From Streptomyces gardneri (GTDB lineage: Bacteria > Actinomycetota > Actinomycetes > Streptomycetales > Streptomycetaceae): a stretch of 64,000 bases of DNA. Made by a program: the position numbers and the translations under genes. The notes under the pieces were generated by a model. The model had not been told where the DNA came from. It searched no databases and saw only the letters and a program-made list of their open reading frames with translations. Within the stretch, counting starts at the first letter, position 1. Each line of letters starts with the position of its first letter. Shown here piece by piece: positions 1 through 9,333 of the stretch. The DNA is taken from NCBI RefSeq assembly GCF_006539185.1, contig NZ_BJMN01000039.1:1-64000 (forward strand), read 5' to 3'.

Positions 1-345
1 AGGCCGCGCGGTGCGCGGCTGGGTCGATCGGGGTCTGATGGTGCGGCTAGTGGGCTTTATGGTTGTGGAGTTGGGGAGCGCGTTGCGTTCCTGGGCGGGT
101 CCGCTGCGCTCCCCCGCCTGACGGTCCCTCCGGCTGCGCCTCCAGTCCCTTTGGGGCCCGCTGGCGCGGGCCGAGCTGGCTATGGGAGGTGGGGGTCGCT
201 CGTTCGTGTTGGGTTTTAGTGTAGTGGGCGCCTCAGGTTGATGCAGCATGTACCGTTGGCGGAAACATGGGACACCCCAGATCATCGGGGCGGGAGCCGT
301 GGTGTCGAGTCAGTTTCTCTTTTCTCGGAAGGCAGGATTGCCGGA
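1..345. other. Left-edge stretch without a recognised gene
   Basis: GC-rich sequence with several reading frames open but none with convincing coding bias. The ATG at 238 lies upstream of, and in frame with, the next gene, but the better start is at 346. No repeat, tRNA or clear promoter was recognised. Confidence 0.4.
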
Positions 346-866
346 ATGGACGCAGAGAAGAGCGGGGATCCTGGCCTGACCCGCTATCGGGTCGTGGCGC
401 AGCGGACCGTCGCGGAGCACGAGGGGGCCGCCACGCTCACTCACTTCGCGTTCGCGCGGTCGGTGGAAGAGGCCGTGTCGAAGGTGCGTCAGGCTCACGA
501 GGGGCCGGGCTGCGTGTACGGGGACCAGGGGCTCTACCGCGTGGTGGAGGTCGCTGAGGAGAGCCCGCTGAACGAAGAGCGCGAACTGGAGGAGGCCCGC
601 CGGCGGTTCGTTACCTGGGTGATGACGGCCGCTCAGGCCGAGACGGTAGAGGTCATCACGGGGGTCCCACACTCGGAGATGTACGGGACCCTGTGCGACT
701 TCTTCACCCGGGCGGTCGTCTTCCCTGCTTCGGGTTCCCGTTCGGCACCGAGAAGGGCGACACCTCGCTGCACACCAGCGACCCCTCCCGCGCCCTACCC
801 CGCCTCCTCCTCGAACACCTCACCCACCACGGCCTGGACTTGCGAGAGCTGGAGGCCGGGCGATGA
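346..866 (+). pseudogene. Hypothetical gene with a frameshift near 700-726
   Basis: The frame from ATG 346 codes well to about 705 (ends ..YGTLCDFF). From about 726 the good frame is a different one, reading CFGFPFGTEKGDTSLHTSDP and ending LRELEAGR at the TGA at 864-866. A one-base deletion or two-base insertion in between would explain this; it may be a true mutation or a sequencing error. The restored protein would be about 173 residues, acidic and soluble, with no domain I recognise. Its restored stop overlaps the next start as ATGA, which supports the restored frame and an operon with the two genes that follow. A single long frame also runs from 238 to 1626, but its middle third is low-complexity Arg/Pro/Ala and is not believable as one protein. 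Confidence 0.55.
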
Positions 867-1030
867 CCGGACACGCGACCACGCCCCTGGCCGAAGAGCT
901 CAGCAGCGATCCCCTGCACAGGGTGACGCAGTACCAGACCGCCGCCGCGGCGCGTGGGCCAGCTCCCTCCGCTGCGCTCCAGGAGTTGAGGGAAGCCGGC
1001 CGCTGCGCGCCCGTCAGGCCGCGCCCGTGA
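863..1030 (+). CDS. Small hypothetical protein (55 aa)
   Basis: ATG 863 overlaps the preceding stop by four bases (ATGA) and its own TGA at 1028-1030 overlaps the next GTG start (GTGA). Both junctions are classical translational coupling, the main reason to believe this short frame. The product is Ala/Arg-rich with a helical N-terminal half (LAEELSSDPLHRVTQYQ) and no recognised domain. Function unknown. Confidence 0.5.
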   Translation: MTGHATTPLAEELSSDPLHRVTQYQTAAAARGPAPSAALQELREAGRCAPVRPRP

Positions 1031-1626
1031 ACGCCCGGCTGCGGCTGTTCGCGCTCCTGGAGGCGCAGGGCGTGTCCGCGGAGGAGGCGGACGACCTGGT
1101 GGCCGCGCTGGAGGCCGGAGCGGTCGCCGGGGCGCAGTGCGAGGTCGTCGAGTTCGACGGGCTGGCGCCGGGCGAGCGGGGCACCGAGTTCGAGGACGGC
1201 TGGGACGAGGGAGTGAAGGCTGTCAGCGATGCTCTGGTGCGTATCGCCGATCGGGGCTGGGAGCGGCGTGCGGGCGGGTCGGCCTCGGCTGGTGAGCTGA
1301 CCGTACATTTCGCGTACATCCGGCAGCGCGAACGCGCTGACCTGGAGCGACTCCAGTCGTTCGTCCGGGAATCGGTCCTCCCGGCGACCTCTCCGCACAC
1401 CATGAGCCGGCGGTGGGTGCTCAACGCCCTGGGCGAGGCCGGCGGCCTGTGCACGGCCCAGACGGTGGAGCTGTCGACCGGCGACATCATCCTGTGCACC
1501 CGCGACGCTGGCCACTACGACCCCACCGACAAGCCCACGGGCGGCCGGCCCGGAGGCTGGCACCGGTGCAACTCGTCCATCTGGAACGACTCCGGTGCGG
1601 CCTGCATTCCGCACGCGGCCATCTGA
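1027..1626 (+). CDS. Conserved-looking hypothetical protein (199 aa)
   Basis: GTG start at 1027 overlaps the upstream stop. The N-terminal part is helical (residues 1-45, LFALLEAQGVSAEEADDLVA). A central helical stretch follows, then a C-terminal region with Cys and His residues (GGLCTAQTV, LCTRDAGHYD, GGWHRCNSS), which could be a small metal site. It is the last gene of a three-gene overlapping cluster; the helicase begins 37 bases later and may be co-transcribed. No family recognised. Confidence 0.6.
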   Translation: MNARLRLFALLEAQGVSAEEADDLVAALEAGAVAGAQCEVVEFDGLAPGERGTEFEDGWDEGVKAVSDALVRIADRGWERRAGGSASAGELTVHFAYIRQRERADLERLQSFVRESVLPATSPHTMSRRWVLNALGEAGGLCTAQTVELSTGDIILCTRDAGHYDPTDKPTGGRPGGWHRCNSSIWNDSGAACIPHAAI

Positions 1627-1663
1627 AAGACCACCGGAATTCAGGCATCGGGGAGACAAGGAA

Positions 1664-4339
1664 ATGTCAGCGATTCAGCTCAAGGAACACCAGGTAGACC
1701 AGCGCTCTGCGTTTCGGAAATGGGCAGGATTCCCTGCAAGATCATCAGTGCCCCCGCAGGGTGCGCGGGGCACGATCGTGTCCGCGACCGGCTCGGGCAA
1801 GACGATCACGGCCGCCGCGTGCGCGTTGGAGAGCTTCGCGGACGGCCGGATCCTCGTGACCGTCCCGACCCTGGACCTGCTCGCGCAGACCGCCCAGGCG
1901 TGGCGCCTGGTGGGGCACCGAGCCCCGATGGTCGCGGTGTGCTCGCTGGAGAACGACGCGGTGCTGAACGAGCTGGGAGTGCGCACCACCACCAACCCGA
2001 TCCAGCTCGCCCTGTGGGCCGGGCACGGGCCAACAGTCGTGTTCGCCACGTACGCCTCCCTGGTGGACCGCGAGGACATCGACGCACCCGAGGGCCAGCG
2101 GAAGGTTCGCGGGCCGCTGGAGGCCGCGCTGGCGGGCGGGGAGCGCCTGTACGGCCAGCGCATGGACGGGTTCGACCTCGCGATCGTGGATGAGGCGCAC
2201 GGCACTGCTGGTGATCTTGGTCGGCCGTGGGCGGCGATCCACGACAACGCCCGGATCCCGGCGGACTTCCGGCTCTACCTGACCGCGACCCCCCGCATCC
2301 TCGCCGCGGCCCGGCCTCAGAAGGGCGCGGACGGCCAGGAGGCGGAGATCGCGAGCATGGCCGATGATCCGGACGGTACGTACGGGGCGTGGCTCGCCGA
2401 ACTCGGTCTGAGCGAGGCGATCGAGCGGGAGATCCTCGCCGGGTTCGAGATCGACGTCCTGGAGATCCGCGACCCCTCCCCCATCCTCGGGGAGTCCGAG
2501 GAGGCGCGGCGCGGCCGGCGCCTGGCGCTCCTGCAGACCGCGCTCCTGGAGCACGCGGCGAAGTGGAACCTCAAGACCGTCATGACGTTCCACCAGAAGG
2601 TGGAGGAGGCCGCGGCGTTCGCGGAGAAGCTGCCGGAGACTGCCGCCGAGCTGTACGTCAACGACGCCTCGGACGAGGACCTGGCCGCCGCGGACAAGCT
2701 GCCGAAGTCCTCGATCGACGCGGAGTTCTACGAGCTCGAAGCCGGTCGCCACGTCCCGCCGGACCGGGTGTGGTCGGCGTGGCTGTGCGGCGACCACCTG
2801 GTGGCCGAGCGCCGGGAGGTGCTGCGGCAGTTCGCCAACGGCATCGATGCGGCCGGGCACCGGGTGCACCGCGCCTTCCTCGCGAGCGTTCGCGTGCTTG
2901 GTGAGGGCGTGGACATCACCGGTGAGCGGGGCGTCGAGGCCGTGTGCTTTGCGGACACCCGCGGTTCGCAGGTGGAGATCGTGCAGAACATCGGTCGGGC
3001 GCTGCGGCTCAACAAGGACGGCTCCACCAAGGTCGCGCGGATCCTCGTGCCGGTGTTCCTGGAGCCCGGCGAGGACCCGACCGACATGGTCGCCTCCGCG
3101 AGCTTCAAGCCGCTCGTGGCCGTGCTCCAGGGCCTGCGCAGCCACGATGAGCGCCTGGTCGAGCAACTCGCCTCCCGCGCGCTCACCAGCGGCAAGCGCA
3201 AGGTGCACGTCCGGCGTGACGAGAACGGCCGGATCATCGGGGCCGGCGGCGAGGGCGACGGCGAGGACCAGGAGCAGGACGACACGCAGGCCGCGGCCGA
3301 AGCGGCGCTACTGCACTTCTCCAGCCCGCGCGACGCGGCGACCATCGCGGCCTTCCTCCGTACGCGGGTCTACCGGCCGGAGTCGCTGGTGTGGCTGGAG
3401 GGCTACCAGGCCCTGATCCGGTGGCGCGCCGAGAACGAGATCACCGGCGTCTACGCCGTCCCCTACGACGTCGAGGTCGAGATCGGCGTCACCAAGAACT
3501 TCCCCCTCGGGCGATGGGTGCACCAGCAGCGCAAGGCCCTGCGCGCCGGCGAACTCGAGGACCGGCGCAAGATCCTCCTGGACACGCCGGAGGCAGGGAT
3601 GCTCTGGGAGCCAGGCGAGGAAGCGTGGGAGGCCAAGCTCGCCGCGCTCCGGACCTACCGGCGGGCCACCGGGCACCTCGCCCCCCGGCAGGACGCGGTA
3701 TGGGGCGAGGGCGAGGCGATGGTGCCCGTCGGGCAGCACATGGCCAACCTCCGGCGGAAGGGCGCGAAGAACGGCCTAGGCAAGGACCCGGACCGGGCGG
3801 CGGAGCGTGCGGCGCAGCTGACCGCGATCGACGAGGACTGGGACTGCCCGTGGCCGCTGGACTGGCAGCGCCACTACCGGATCCTGGCCGACCTGGTCGA
3901 CGCCGACGGCGTCCTGCCCCACATCGCGCCGGGCGTCGTCTTCGACGGCGACGACGTCGGCCGGTGGCTCCAGCAGCAGAAGCAGCCAGCCAACTGGGTG
4001 CTCCTGCTGCCCGAGCAGCAGGAGCGGCTGACCGCGCTGGGCGTGCAGCCCGACCAGGCGCCGTCTCCCGCCCCCACGGCCAGTCGCGGGGCGAAGGGCC
4101 CGAGCAAGGCGCAGCAGGCATTCCAGCGCGGCCTGGAGGCCCTCACCCAGTGGGTGGAACGCGAAGGCGCCCACCGGCCGGTCCCCCGCGCCCACGGGGA
4201 GAAGATCACGGTCGAGGGCGAGGCGGAGCCGGTGGTCGTGAAGCTGGGCGTATGGGTCTCCAACACCAAGAGTCGACGCGACAAGCTCACCGCCGACCAA
4301 CTCGCCGCCCTCGCGAAACTGGGCATGCGGTGGGCGTGA
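1664..4339 (+). CDS. Superfamily 2 DEAD/DEAH-type helicase with C-terminal HA repeats
   Basis: 891-residue DNA/RNA helicase-like ATPase. Visible motifs: Walker A ATGSGKT (about 41-47), DEAH box (176-179), LTATPR (motif III-like), and in the second RecA domain GEGVDITG and QNIGRALR (motifs V and VI). From about residue 600 on there are tandem tryptophan-rich units of helicase-associated (HA) type, with LGRWVHQQRKALRAGEL and KLGVWVSNTKSRRDKL. ATG 1664 is chosen because GGGAGACAAGG lies just upstream; in-frame codons back to 1595 overlap the previous gene. Large HA-repeat helicases are common on Streptomyces arms and linear plasmids; their role is not settled. Two decayed copies of its 3' end lie elsewhere here (8,530-9,219 and 50,714-50,842). 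Confidence 0.85.
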   Translation: MSAIQLKEHQVDQRSAFRKWAGFPARSSVPPQGARGTIVSATGSGKTITAAACALESFADGRILVTVPTLDLLAQTAQAWRLVGHRAPMVAVCSLENDAVLNELGVRTTTNPIQLALWAGHGPTVVFATYASLVDREDIDAPEGQRKVRGPLEAALAGGERLYGQRMDGFDLAIVDEAHGTAGDLGRPWAAIHDNARIPADFRLYLTATPRILAAARPQKGADGQEAEIASMADDPDGTYGAWLAELGLSEAIEREILAGFEIDVLEIRDPSPILGESEEARRGRRLALLQTALLEHAAKWNLKTVMTFHQKVEEAAAFAEKLPETAAELYVNDASDEDLAAADKLPKSSIDAEFYELEAGRHVPPDRVWSAWLCGDHLVAERREVLRQFANGIDAAGHRVHRAFLASVRVLGEGVDITGERGVEAVCFADTRGSQVEIVQNIGRALRLNKDGSTKVARILVPVFLEPGEDPTDMVASASFKPLVAVLQGLRSHDERLVEQLASRALTSGKRKVHVRRDENGRIIGAGGEGDGEDQEQDDTQAAAEAALLHFSSPRDAATIAAFLRTRVYRPESLVWLEGYQALIRWRAENEITGVYAVPYDVEVEIGVTKNFPLGRWVHQQRKALRAGELEDRRKILLDTPEAGMLWEPGEEAWEAKLAALRTYRRATGHLAPRQDAVWGEGEAMVPVGQHMANLRRKGAKNGLGKDPDRAAERAAQLTAIDEDWDCPWPLDWQRHYRILADLVDADGVLPHIAPGVVFDGDDVGRWLQQQKQPANWVLLLPEQQERLTALGVQPDQAPSPAPTASRGAKGPSKAQQAFQRGLEALTQWVEREGAHRPVPRAHGEKITVEGEAEPVVVKLGVWVSNTKSRRDKLTADQLAALAKLGMRWA

Positions 4340-4398
4340 CCCCGGACTTCAGGTCCTGGCTGGTTTCCAGGCAGCACCTGATTCGGGTGGTCTTGTTT

Positions 4399-6381
4399 TC
4401 AGCCCGTCTCGTCGTCGATCAAGCCGTAGGGCGGTTCTGTCTCGTCACGGCTGAAGCGGACGATGACGCGGTCCTCGATCAGCTCGGGTGGGCTGTTGTC
4501 GGCGACGATAACCTGCGCTCCGTTGCCATGATGTGCCAGCCATTGTGTGAGGTGTCGGTAGAAGTCGTCGGTGCTGACAGCGTCCGCGATGAGGGTGTCA
4601 CGGCCGGTGCCGTGACCGAGATTCTTCTGAGGGCTGTCGATCATGAGGAATCCGGGGTGTGCTGCTCCGCTTTCGTAGGCGGTTTCGAAGACGGCCAGTT
4701 GCCAGGCGAGGGTGATGAGCGTTCTGGCTCCTGAAGATGCCACTTGATAGGGCTCGCCACGCACAAAGGGCGTCAGGTCATTCGCCATGTGGGCCTGGCT
4801 GAGTTTGGGGTAATGCCATTCAGCGAGGAGACGGCCAAACCGTGTGCTGATCTGTCGGAGTACCTCATTTCGGTCTTCGGTGGCATCACCCAGTTGCGCA
4901 AGTTCCTCGCGAAGCTGGCTCAGGTTCGCCTCTTGGCGGTTCACGACTCCGGCCCGCTTGGCCAGGCCTTCTTGGAGTTTGAAGGCGGTGTTCAACTGAT
5001 CGATCTGGCGGGTGGCCACCTCTTTGCGGCGGTGCAGCTCGTCTCGGGCCACGAGGAAGGTGGAGACGGTGGGTGAGGTGGCTTCGTCGAGGGCTTTCGC
5101 CGCACGTTGTTCTTCCAAGCTGGCGGTCTGAGCTCGCTGCCTGGCAGAGGAGAGCGAGGCATCGAGTTCCTCGATGTACGTGGTGATCTCTTTGAGCCGG
5201 GCCTTTGTCGAACGAATCTCGGCCGCGACGTCCAGCTGCTCGGCTTGTGCGCTGCTGTCGGCCGCGGCGCCGAGAGTGAGATCAGGCGTCTCCGGCAGGT
5301 CGTGGTCGCACATGCTGCAGTGCCCGTCGTGGGCGTGGGGCGGGGCGGACAACGGGTTCAGGCAGGCGGGACACGTGCGGACGCGGAGCGGATCGAACAG
5401 CTGTCGTGCTTGAGCCAGCATGCCGAGTTTGAGGAGGTCGTCGGCGTATTGGGCGCGCAGGGGAAGCATGCGTGCAAGCTGCGTTTCCCGGTCACGCAGA
5501 ACGGCGGAGGTTGTGCGGGCTTCTTCTGCAGAACGCCGGTGGGTCTGGCGCAGCTCTTCGGCGAAGCTGGTGGCGGCGTGGGCCTGCTGGTCGAGTACTT
5601 CAAGCTGTGTGGTGATCGCCGTCAGCTGGCGTTCGGCAGTCAGGCGGGTCTGCGGGTCGGTAGCCGTTTCCCCGTCTTGTTCAGCGACGAAGGCGGTGGC
5701 TGCGGCTAGCTCGGCTCTCGAACGGTTGAGGCGTCCCTCGAGCTGCTTAATGCGTGATCCGAGCTCTACGGCGCGGTCGTCGTGGACGCCGAAGACAACG
5801 TCGACGACCTGGCGCAGCTTGTGCTTGCGCGGGGGGCTGTTTTCGAAGAGGAAGTTCTTGTCAGCGACCCGTTCGTTGGGCAGGAAGGTCAGCCACATCA
5901 GGTCGCGGATGCTGAGCGGGTCGGTGCGTGATTCTGCGTTGGTTGGCGCCTCTCGCAGTTCTACGCCTTCCAGCTTGCAGTGGCTCAGCAGGAGAGAGGA
6001 CAGGCTTTGGGGGTCGCCGGCCGGGGCAATGACCTTCTTATCGATGGCGGAGAAGGAGGGCTGGTCCAGTCGTCCGCGGCGGACGAAGGCCACGGTGGAG
6101 GGCTCGCCTACGGCGCGTTCGATGATGTGGCTGTCGCCGGAGAGCTCGACTTCCAGCAAGGCCGAGCGGACCTTGCGGAGGACTTCGGGGTGTCTGGGGT
6201 GGTTCTTGGCACCGAGACCATAGGCAACGAACTCCAGGACAGCTGTCTTGCCGGAGCTGAAGGCTCCCGAGATGACAGAGAGGTCTTGGACGCGGCCCTC
6301 TGTGGTGAAGTCGATGTCGTAGTTACGGCCGATACCCACCAGGCGCAGACGTCGTACGCGGATGCCATGTGCTTCGGTCAT
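4399..6381 (-). CDS. SMC/Rad50-like ABC ATPase, probable ATPase of an ABC-3C defence system
   Basis: 660 aa. Walker A is GAFSSGKT (39-46). Two long coiled-coil arms (roughly 200-300 and 380-480) flank a central CPAC...CSMC zinc-hook-like element. The C-terminal lobe has an ABC-signature-like SSGARTLITLAW, then Walker B GFLMIDSPQ, where Ser replaces the usual acidic residue after Asp. This is the layout of AAA_23/Rad50-type ATPases that work as DNA-sensing clamps. RBS GGAGGA precedes ATG 6381, which overlaps the stop of the middle gene (ATGA). The order nuclease-like gene, small middle gene, ABC ATPase is that described for ABC-three-component conflict systems; I infer that assignment from architecture. 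Last gene of the operon. Confidence 0.8.
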   Translation of the reverse strand: MTEAHGIRVRRLRLVGIGRNYDIDFTTEGRVQDLSVISGAFSSGKTAVLEFVAYGLGAKNHPRHPEVLRKVRSALLEVELSGDSHIIERAVGEPSTVAFVRRGRLDQPSFSAIDKKVIAPAGDPQSLSSLLLSHCKLEGVELREAPTNAESRTDPLSIRDLMWLTFLPNERVADKNFLFENSPPRKHKLRQVVDVVFGVHDDRAVELGSRIKQLEGRLNRSRAELAAATAFVAEQDGETATDPQTRLTAERQLTAITTQLEVLDQQAHAATSFAEELRQTHRRSAEEARTTSAVLRDRETQLARMLPLRAQYADDLLKLGMLAQARQLFDPLRVRTCPACLNPLSAPPHAHDGHCSMCDHDLPETPDLTLGAAADSSAQAEQLDVAAEIRSTKARLKEITTYIEELDASLSSARQRAQTASLEEQRAAKALDEATSPTVSTFLVARDELHRRKEVATRQIDQLNTAFKLQEGLAKRAGVVNRQEANLSQLREELAQLGDATEDRNEVLRQISTRFGRLLAEWHYPKLSQAHMANDLTPFVRGEPYQVASSGARTLITLAWQLAVFETAYESGAAHPGFLMIDSPQKNLGHGTGRDTLIADAVSTDDFYRHLTQWLAHHGNGAQVIVADNSPPELIEDRVIVRFSRDETEPPYGLIDDETG

Positions 6382-6983
6382 CGGTCGTCCTCCGCGAAGG
6401 GCTGGTCAAGTGGTTGAAGTACTGTGCTGCCGTTGTCTACGGTCCCAAGAACGCTGGCGAGAGCCGCGGCGGGCCGGTTATTGCCGTCGACACGCACCCA
6501 GCCTGCGGTCTCCTTGCGCAGGCGGGCGTCACTGAGGCGACGTAGCTTTCCGACAACCATTTCGGCTGCGGTGGTGAAAGATCTGGCGTAGGTCGTGGTG
6601 AGGTGAGTGCTCAGCTCACGTCCGGCAGAGGTAATGCGGTAGACGAGCCCGCCCTGTTCATTCGCGGCGCTGCAGCATCCGTAGGCCACCAGCAGGCTCA
6701 GGTCGTGCTGAATGCGTTCTCGGCGGCTGGTGAACCGCTGTCCCGAGGAGGCGTATGAGAGCACCCTCGGGTCGAAGCCCGCGAGACGCAGCAGGGATGC
6801 CTCCCGGCTGTCCGGTTCCACCACCAGGAAGGGGTTGGCGGAGAGGAAGTCGTAGTAAGCGATCCGTTCCAGGTTCGCGCCGTACGGCTTCTGGTCGGCC
6901 ATGGCATTCATGAGGAGAAGGAGCTGAGCCAGCCGGAACTGGACCTCGTCCTCCGGCATAACTACCGGGCGGTCGGTGTCCAC
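6378..6983 (-). CDS. Probable ABC-3C middle component
   Basis: 201 aa, all-soluble, winged-helix-like. The N-terminal FRLAQLLLLMNAM and ERIAYYDFLSANPFLV followed by RITSAGRELSTHL (wing-like) resemble the middle-component proteins that link ATPase and effector in ABC-3C systems. GTG 6983 is preferred because GAGGAG sits five bases upstream; an ATG at 6959 would avoid the 22-base overlap with the upstream gene but has no comparable RBS. It overlaps both neighbours, so the three products are probably made in fixed ratio. The family call rests on context and general pattern. Confidence 0.7.
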   Translation of the reverse strand: MDTDRPVVMPEDEVQFRLAQLLLLMNAMADQKPYGANLERIAYYDFLSANPFLVVEPDSREASLLRLAGFDPRVLSYASSGQRFTSRRERIQHDLSLLVAYGCCSAANEQGGLVYRITSAGRELSTHLTTTYARSFTTAAEMVVGKLRRLSDARLRKETAGWVRVDGNNRPAAALASVLGTVDNGSTVLQPLDQPFAEDDR

Positions 6984-8008
6984 GGCGACTCCTCATCGTC
7001 GGTTGGAGGCTCATGCGGGGGCTGCTGACTGGGTGGATCGGTTTCGCAGTGCGCGGCGGCAACGGTGCGCCAGTGCTTGACCCAGCCGGCCTTTCGGTTG
7101 TCCACGAGCCGGTGAACCAGTCCCCAGGCGTGCGCGACCTCCAGCCTCAGTTGCTTGGGCAGCTGGGAGTGCTCGGTCCGGACATCGGCCCAGACCAGAC
7201 TGTGCAACTTGCGCAGGCTGTCGTCGGCGAGGCACTCGTTGAAGCGGGTTTCCCACACGCCGTGGAGGGTCGCGTCCGTGGATACCAGGGCGTTGACCTC
7301 CGAGGGCACGCCCTTGTGTGCGATTTCGCGTGCGACCAGGTCCGCGTTGAAGAACTGGCGCTTGGCGCCATCGAGCTCAAGGTGGCCAGCCTCCTTCATC
7401 TGTCTGACGAAGAGCGCAGAGTCGAAGGCAGCCGCCTTGTCCTCGTCTACTTCCAGGACGGTCCGAGCTTCCTCAGGGGCGGGAGGCGCTGCCGTGAAGG
7501 GTTCGTAGTAAGCGCGGCGCACATGATCGGCTTCTGGGGTCCGCAGTCTGACCGTCAACTGCGTCTCGTCCCACAAGTCGATGACCAGGTTGTGGTCACG
7601 TTCCTGGTTCCTCTTCCACTTATCCCACCACTTCGTGGTCGGCCCATCCATGCTGGAAGGAATGCACAGGATCCACAGCCTCACCGTGTGCCCGTGCTCG
7701 GCCGCCTGCTTGATCACCGACTGGAAGGACTCCCTGATCGTCCGCTGGTGGGTGGCCGCGGTGACGGGATAGAAGTACTTGGACTGCCAGACCGTGATGG
7801 AGCCGCCAAGGTCGCCAGCGAACGCGTCGATGCCCCAGTCACCGGGGTTGGCGGTGATGGTGCGGACACCGGGCATCGTGGCGTCCGCAAGCTCAGTGAT
7901 CATTTTCTCGAAGTCGTCCCGGGCACCGCCCATCCCGCCCGTACGCATCTGATGAGCAACGAAACTGATCGGCGGTAGACCAGCCGCCATCGCAGTACGC
8001 TCTGGCAC
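6962..8008 (-). CDS. Restriction-endonuclease-fold protein, probable ABC-3C effector
   Basis: 348 aa from GTG 8008 (GGGGGG just upstream); ATG 7990 is an alternative. The N-terminal domain has NPGDWGIDAF (about 54-63) and, 12 residues on, VWQSKYF, i.e. the D...QxK arrangement of Mrr-type PD-(D/E)XK nucleases. Residues 110-190 continue the fold (LWILCIPSS, VIDLWDETQL). The C-terminal part (FFNADLVAREIAHKGVP to HAWGLVHRLVDN) is helical, as expected for the domain that docks effectors onto the middle component. First gene of the operon. Inference: nucleic-acid degradation released when the ATPase senses invading DNA. Confidence 0.7.
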   Translation of the reverse strand: MPERTAMAAGLPPISFVAHQMRTGGMGGARDDFEKMITELADATMPGVRTITANPGDWGIDAFAGDLGGSITVWQSKYFYPVTAATHQRTIRESFQSVIKQAAEHGHTVRLWILCIPSSMDGPTTKWWDKWKRNQERDHNLVIDLWDETQLTVRLRTPEADHVRRAYYEPFTAAPPAPEEARTVLEVDEDKAAAFDSALFVRQMKEAGHLELDGAKRQFFNADLVAREIAHKGVPSEVNALVSTDATLHGVWETRFNECLADDSLRKLHSLVWADVRTEHSQLPKQLRLEVAHAWGLVHRLVDNRKAGWVKHWRTVAAAHCETDPPSQQPPHEPPTDDEESPWTPTAR

Positions 8009-8529
8009 GACACCCCCCGGGAAGCACCCGTCCCCCTGCACATGCGGGTGGTGCTTTTCTCGTAACACAAAGTAAAGGGCGACGGTAACGCCGATCGATT
8101 CTCCCGATCAAGAGGATGATGCGTGCGGTCTTCGGCCAGCGACGTGAGGCAGTAGCCGCCCGGCAGGTGTCGTACTGTCGGGCGGCCGTGGTGGACCGAT
8201 ACGCACGGGAGCTCCAAGGCGGGCCCATGGAGGGACAGCGGGGCCAACGTCGACCTTGAGAACCTTGAATCCCTGGACTGCGATCATCAGCAACCACGGC
8301 CGCCACCCAGGCGGCCGGTTCCTGTACCGCTGTGAGCCGGACCCCGCTTCAAGGCTGGTGTGAACAGGCACACTCATGGCAGCCAGCCATCCTCACGATG
8401 GACGCCTGACAGCAGCAGCCCGGTCACCTCGTGGCAGCCATGATCACTATCACTGCGCAGCATGCACAGAGACAGCTGCCCATCCCCTGCTGACGACCGA
8501 GCAGTGCCACCGCCGCACTCACTCACACC
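8009..8529. other. Intergenic region upstream of the ABC-3C operon
   Basis: About 520 bases without a believable gene. An AT-richer patch at 8,060-8,100 is the likely promoter zone of the minus-strand operon, but no clear -35/-10 pair can be defended. The right end abuts the helicase relic. Confidence 0.4.
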
Positions 8530-9219
8530 GCGCTGCGGTCGTTCCGGCGGGCGACCAGGCACCTCGCGCCACGCCAGGACGCGGTGTGGGGCGAGGGCGA
8601 GACGATGGTGCCCATCGGGCAGCACATGGCCAACCTGCGCCGCAAGGGCGGCCTGGGCAAGGGCCCGAAGCGGGCCGCCGAGCACGCGGCACAGCTGACG
8701 GAGATCGACCCCGACTGGAACTGCCCGTGGCCGCTGAACTGGCGGTGCCACTACCGGGTGCTCGCCGACCTCGTCGACGCCGACGGCAGCCTGCCCGAGA
8801 TCCAGCCCGGCGTGCTCATGGACGGCGACGACATCGGCAAGTGGCTCCAGCAGCAGTCCCAGCCAGCCGCCTGGGCGCGGCTCCTGCCCGAGCAGCAGGA
8901 ACGGCTGACCGCGCTGGGCATCAAGCCGCTGGAGAAGCCCTCTCCGGCCCCGGCGGCGCCCCCGCGCGGCGGGAAGGGACCCAGCAAGGCGCAGGAGGCG
9001 TTCCAGCGGGGCCTGGCAGCCCTCACGCAGTAGGTGGAGCGGGAAGGCGCCGACCGGCCGGTGCCGCGCGGCCACAGCGAGGAAATAACGGTCGCCGGCG
9101 AGACGGAGCCGGTGACCGTGAAGCTCGGCGTGTGGGTCTCGAACACCAAGTCGAGGCGCGACAAGCTCACCGCGGAACAGCTCGCCGCCCTCGCCGCGCT
9201 GGGCATGGACTGGGCGTGA
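8530..9219 (+). pseudogene. 3' remnant of a second HA-repeat helicase, with an amber codon
   Basis: From 8530 the frame reads ALRSFRRATRHLAPRQDAVW, colinear with the 3' third of the helicase at 1664-4339 and ending ALGMDWA where that one ends ALGMRWA. No helicase motors remain. An in-frame TAG at 9031-9033 replaces the Trp of LTQWVERE in the intact copy (TGG to TAG). Protein identity by eye is about 75-80 percent, so this is a paralogue, not a fresh duplication. Together with the intact 3' end it flanks the ABC-3C operon as direct repeats. Confidence 0.88.
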
Positions 9220-9256
9220 CACCGGCCCGTAGGTGGTGTCAGGTCACGCGAGTGTG

Positions 9257-9290
9257 CGAAGGCCCCCGGAGTCGGTCTCGGGGGCCTTCG
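9257..9290. terminator. Bidirectional hairpin terminator
   Basis: Perfect 12-bp inverted repeat (CGAAGGCCCCCG / CGGGGGCCTTCG) with a 10-base loop, between the helicase relic (+) and the AlbA_2 gene (-), which converge here. No U-run, as is usual in Streptomyces. Confidence 0.8.
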
Positions 9291-9333
9291 TGTCGGTCGC
9301 TGGCCTCATCGCCGTCAAGGGGTTCGTCTCGTC

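Noticed and set aside
238..1626. A single 462-residue ORF spanning the first gene cluster
   Set aside because: The middle third is Arg/Pro/Ala-rich with the wrong frame bias; three overlapping genes with ATGA and GTGA junctions explain the region better.
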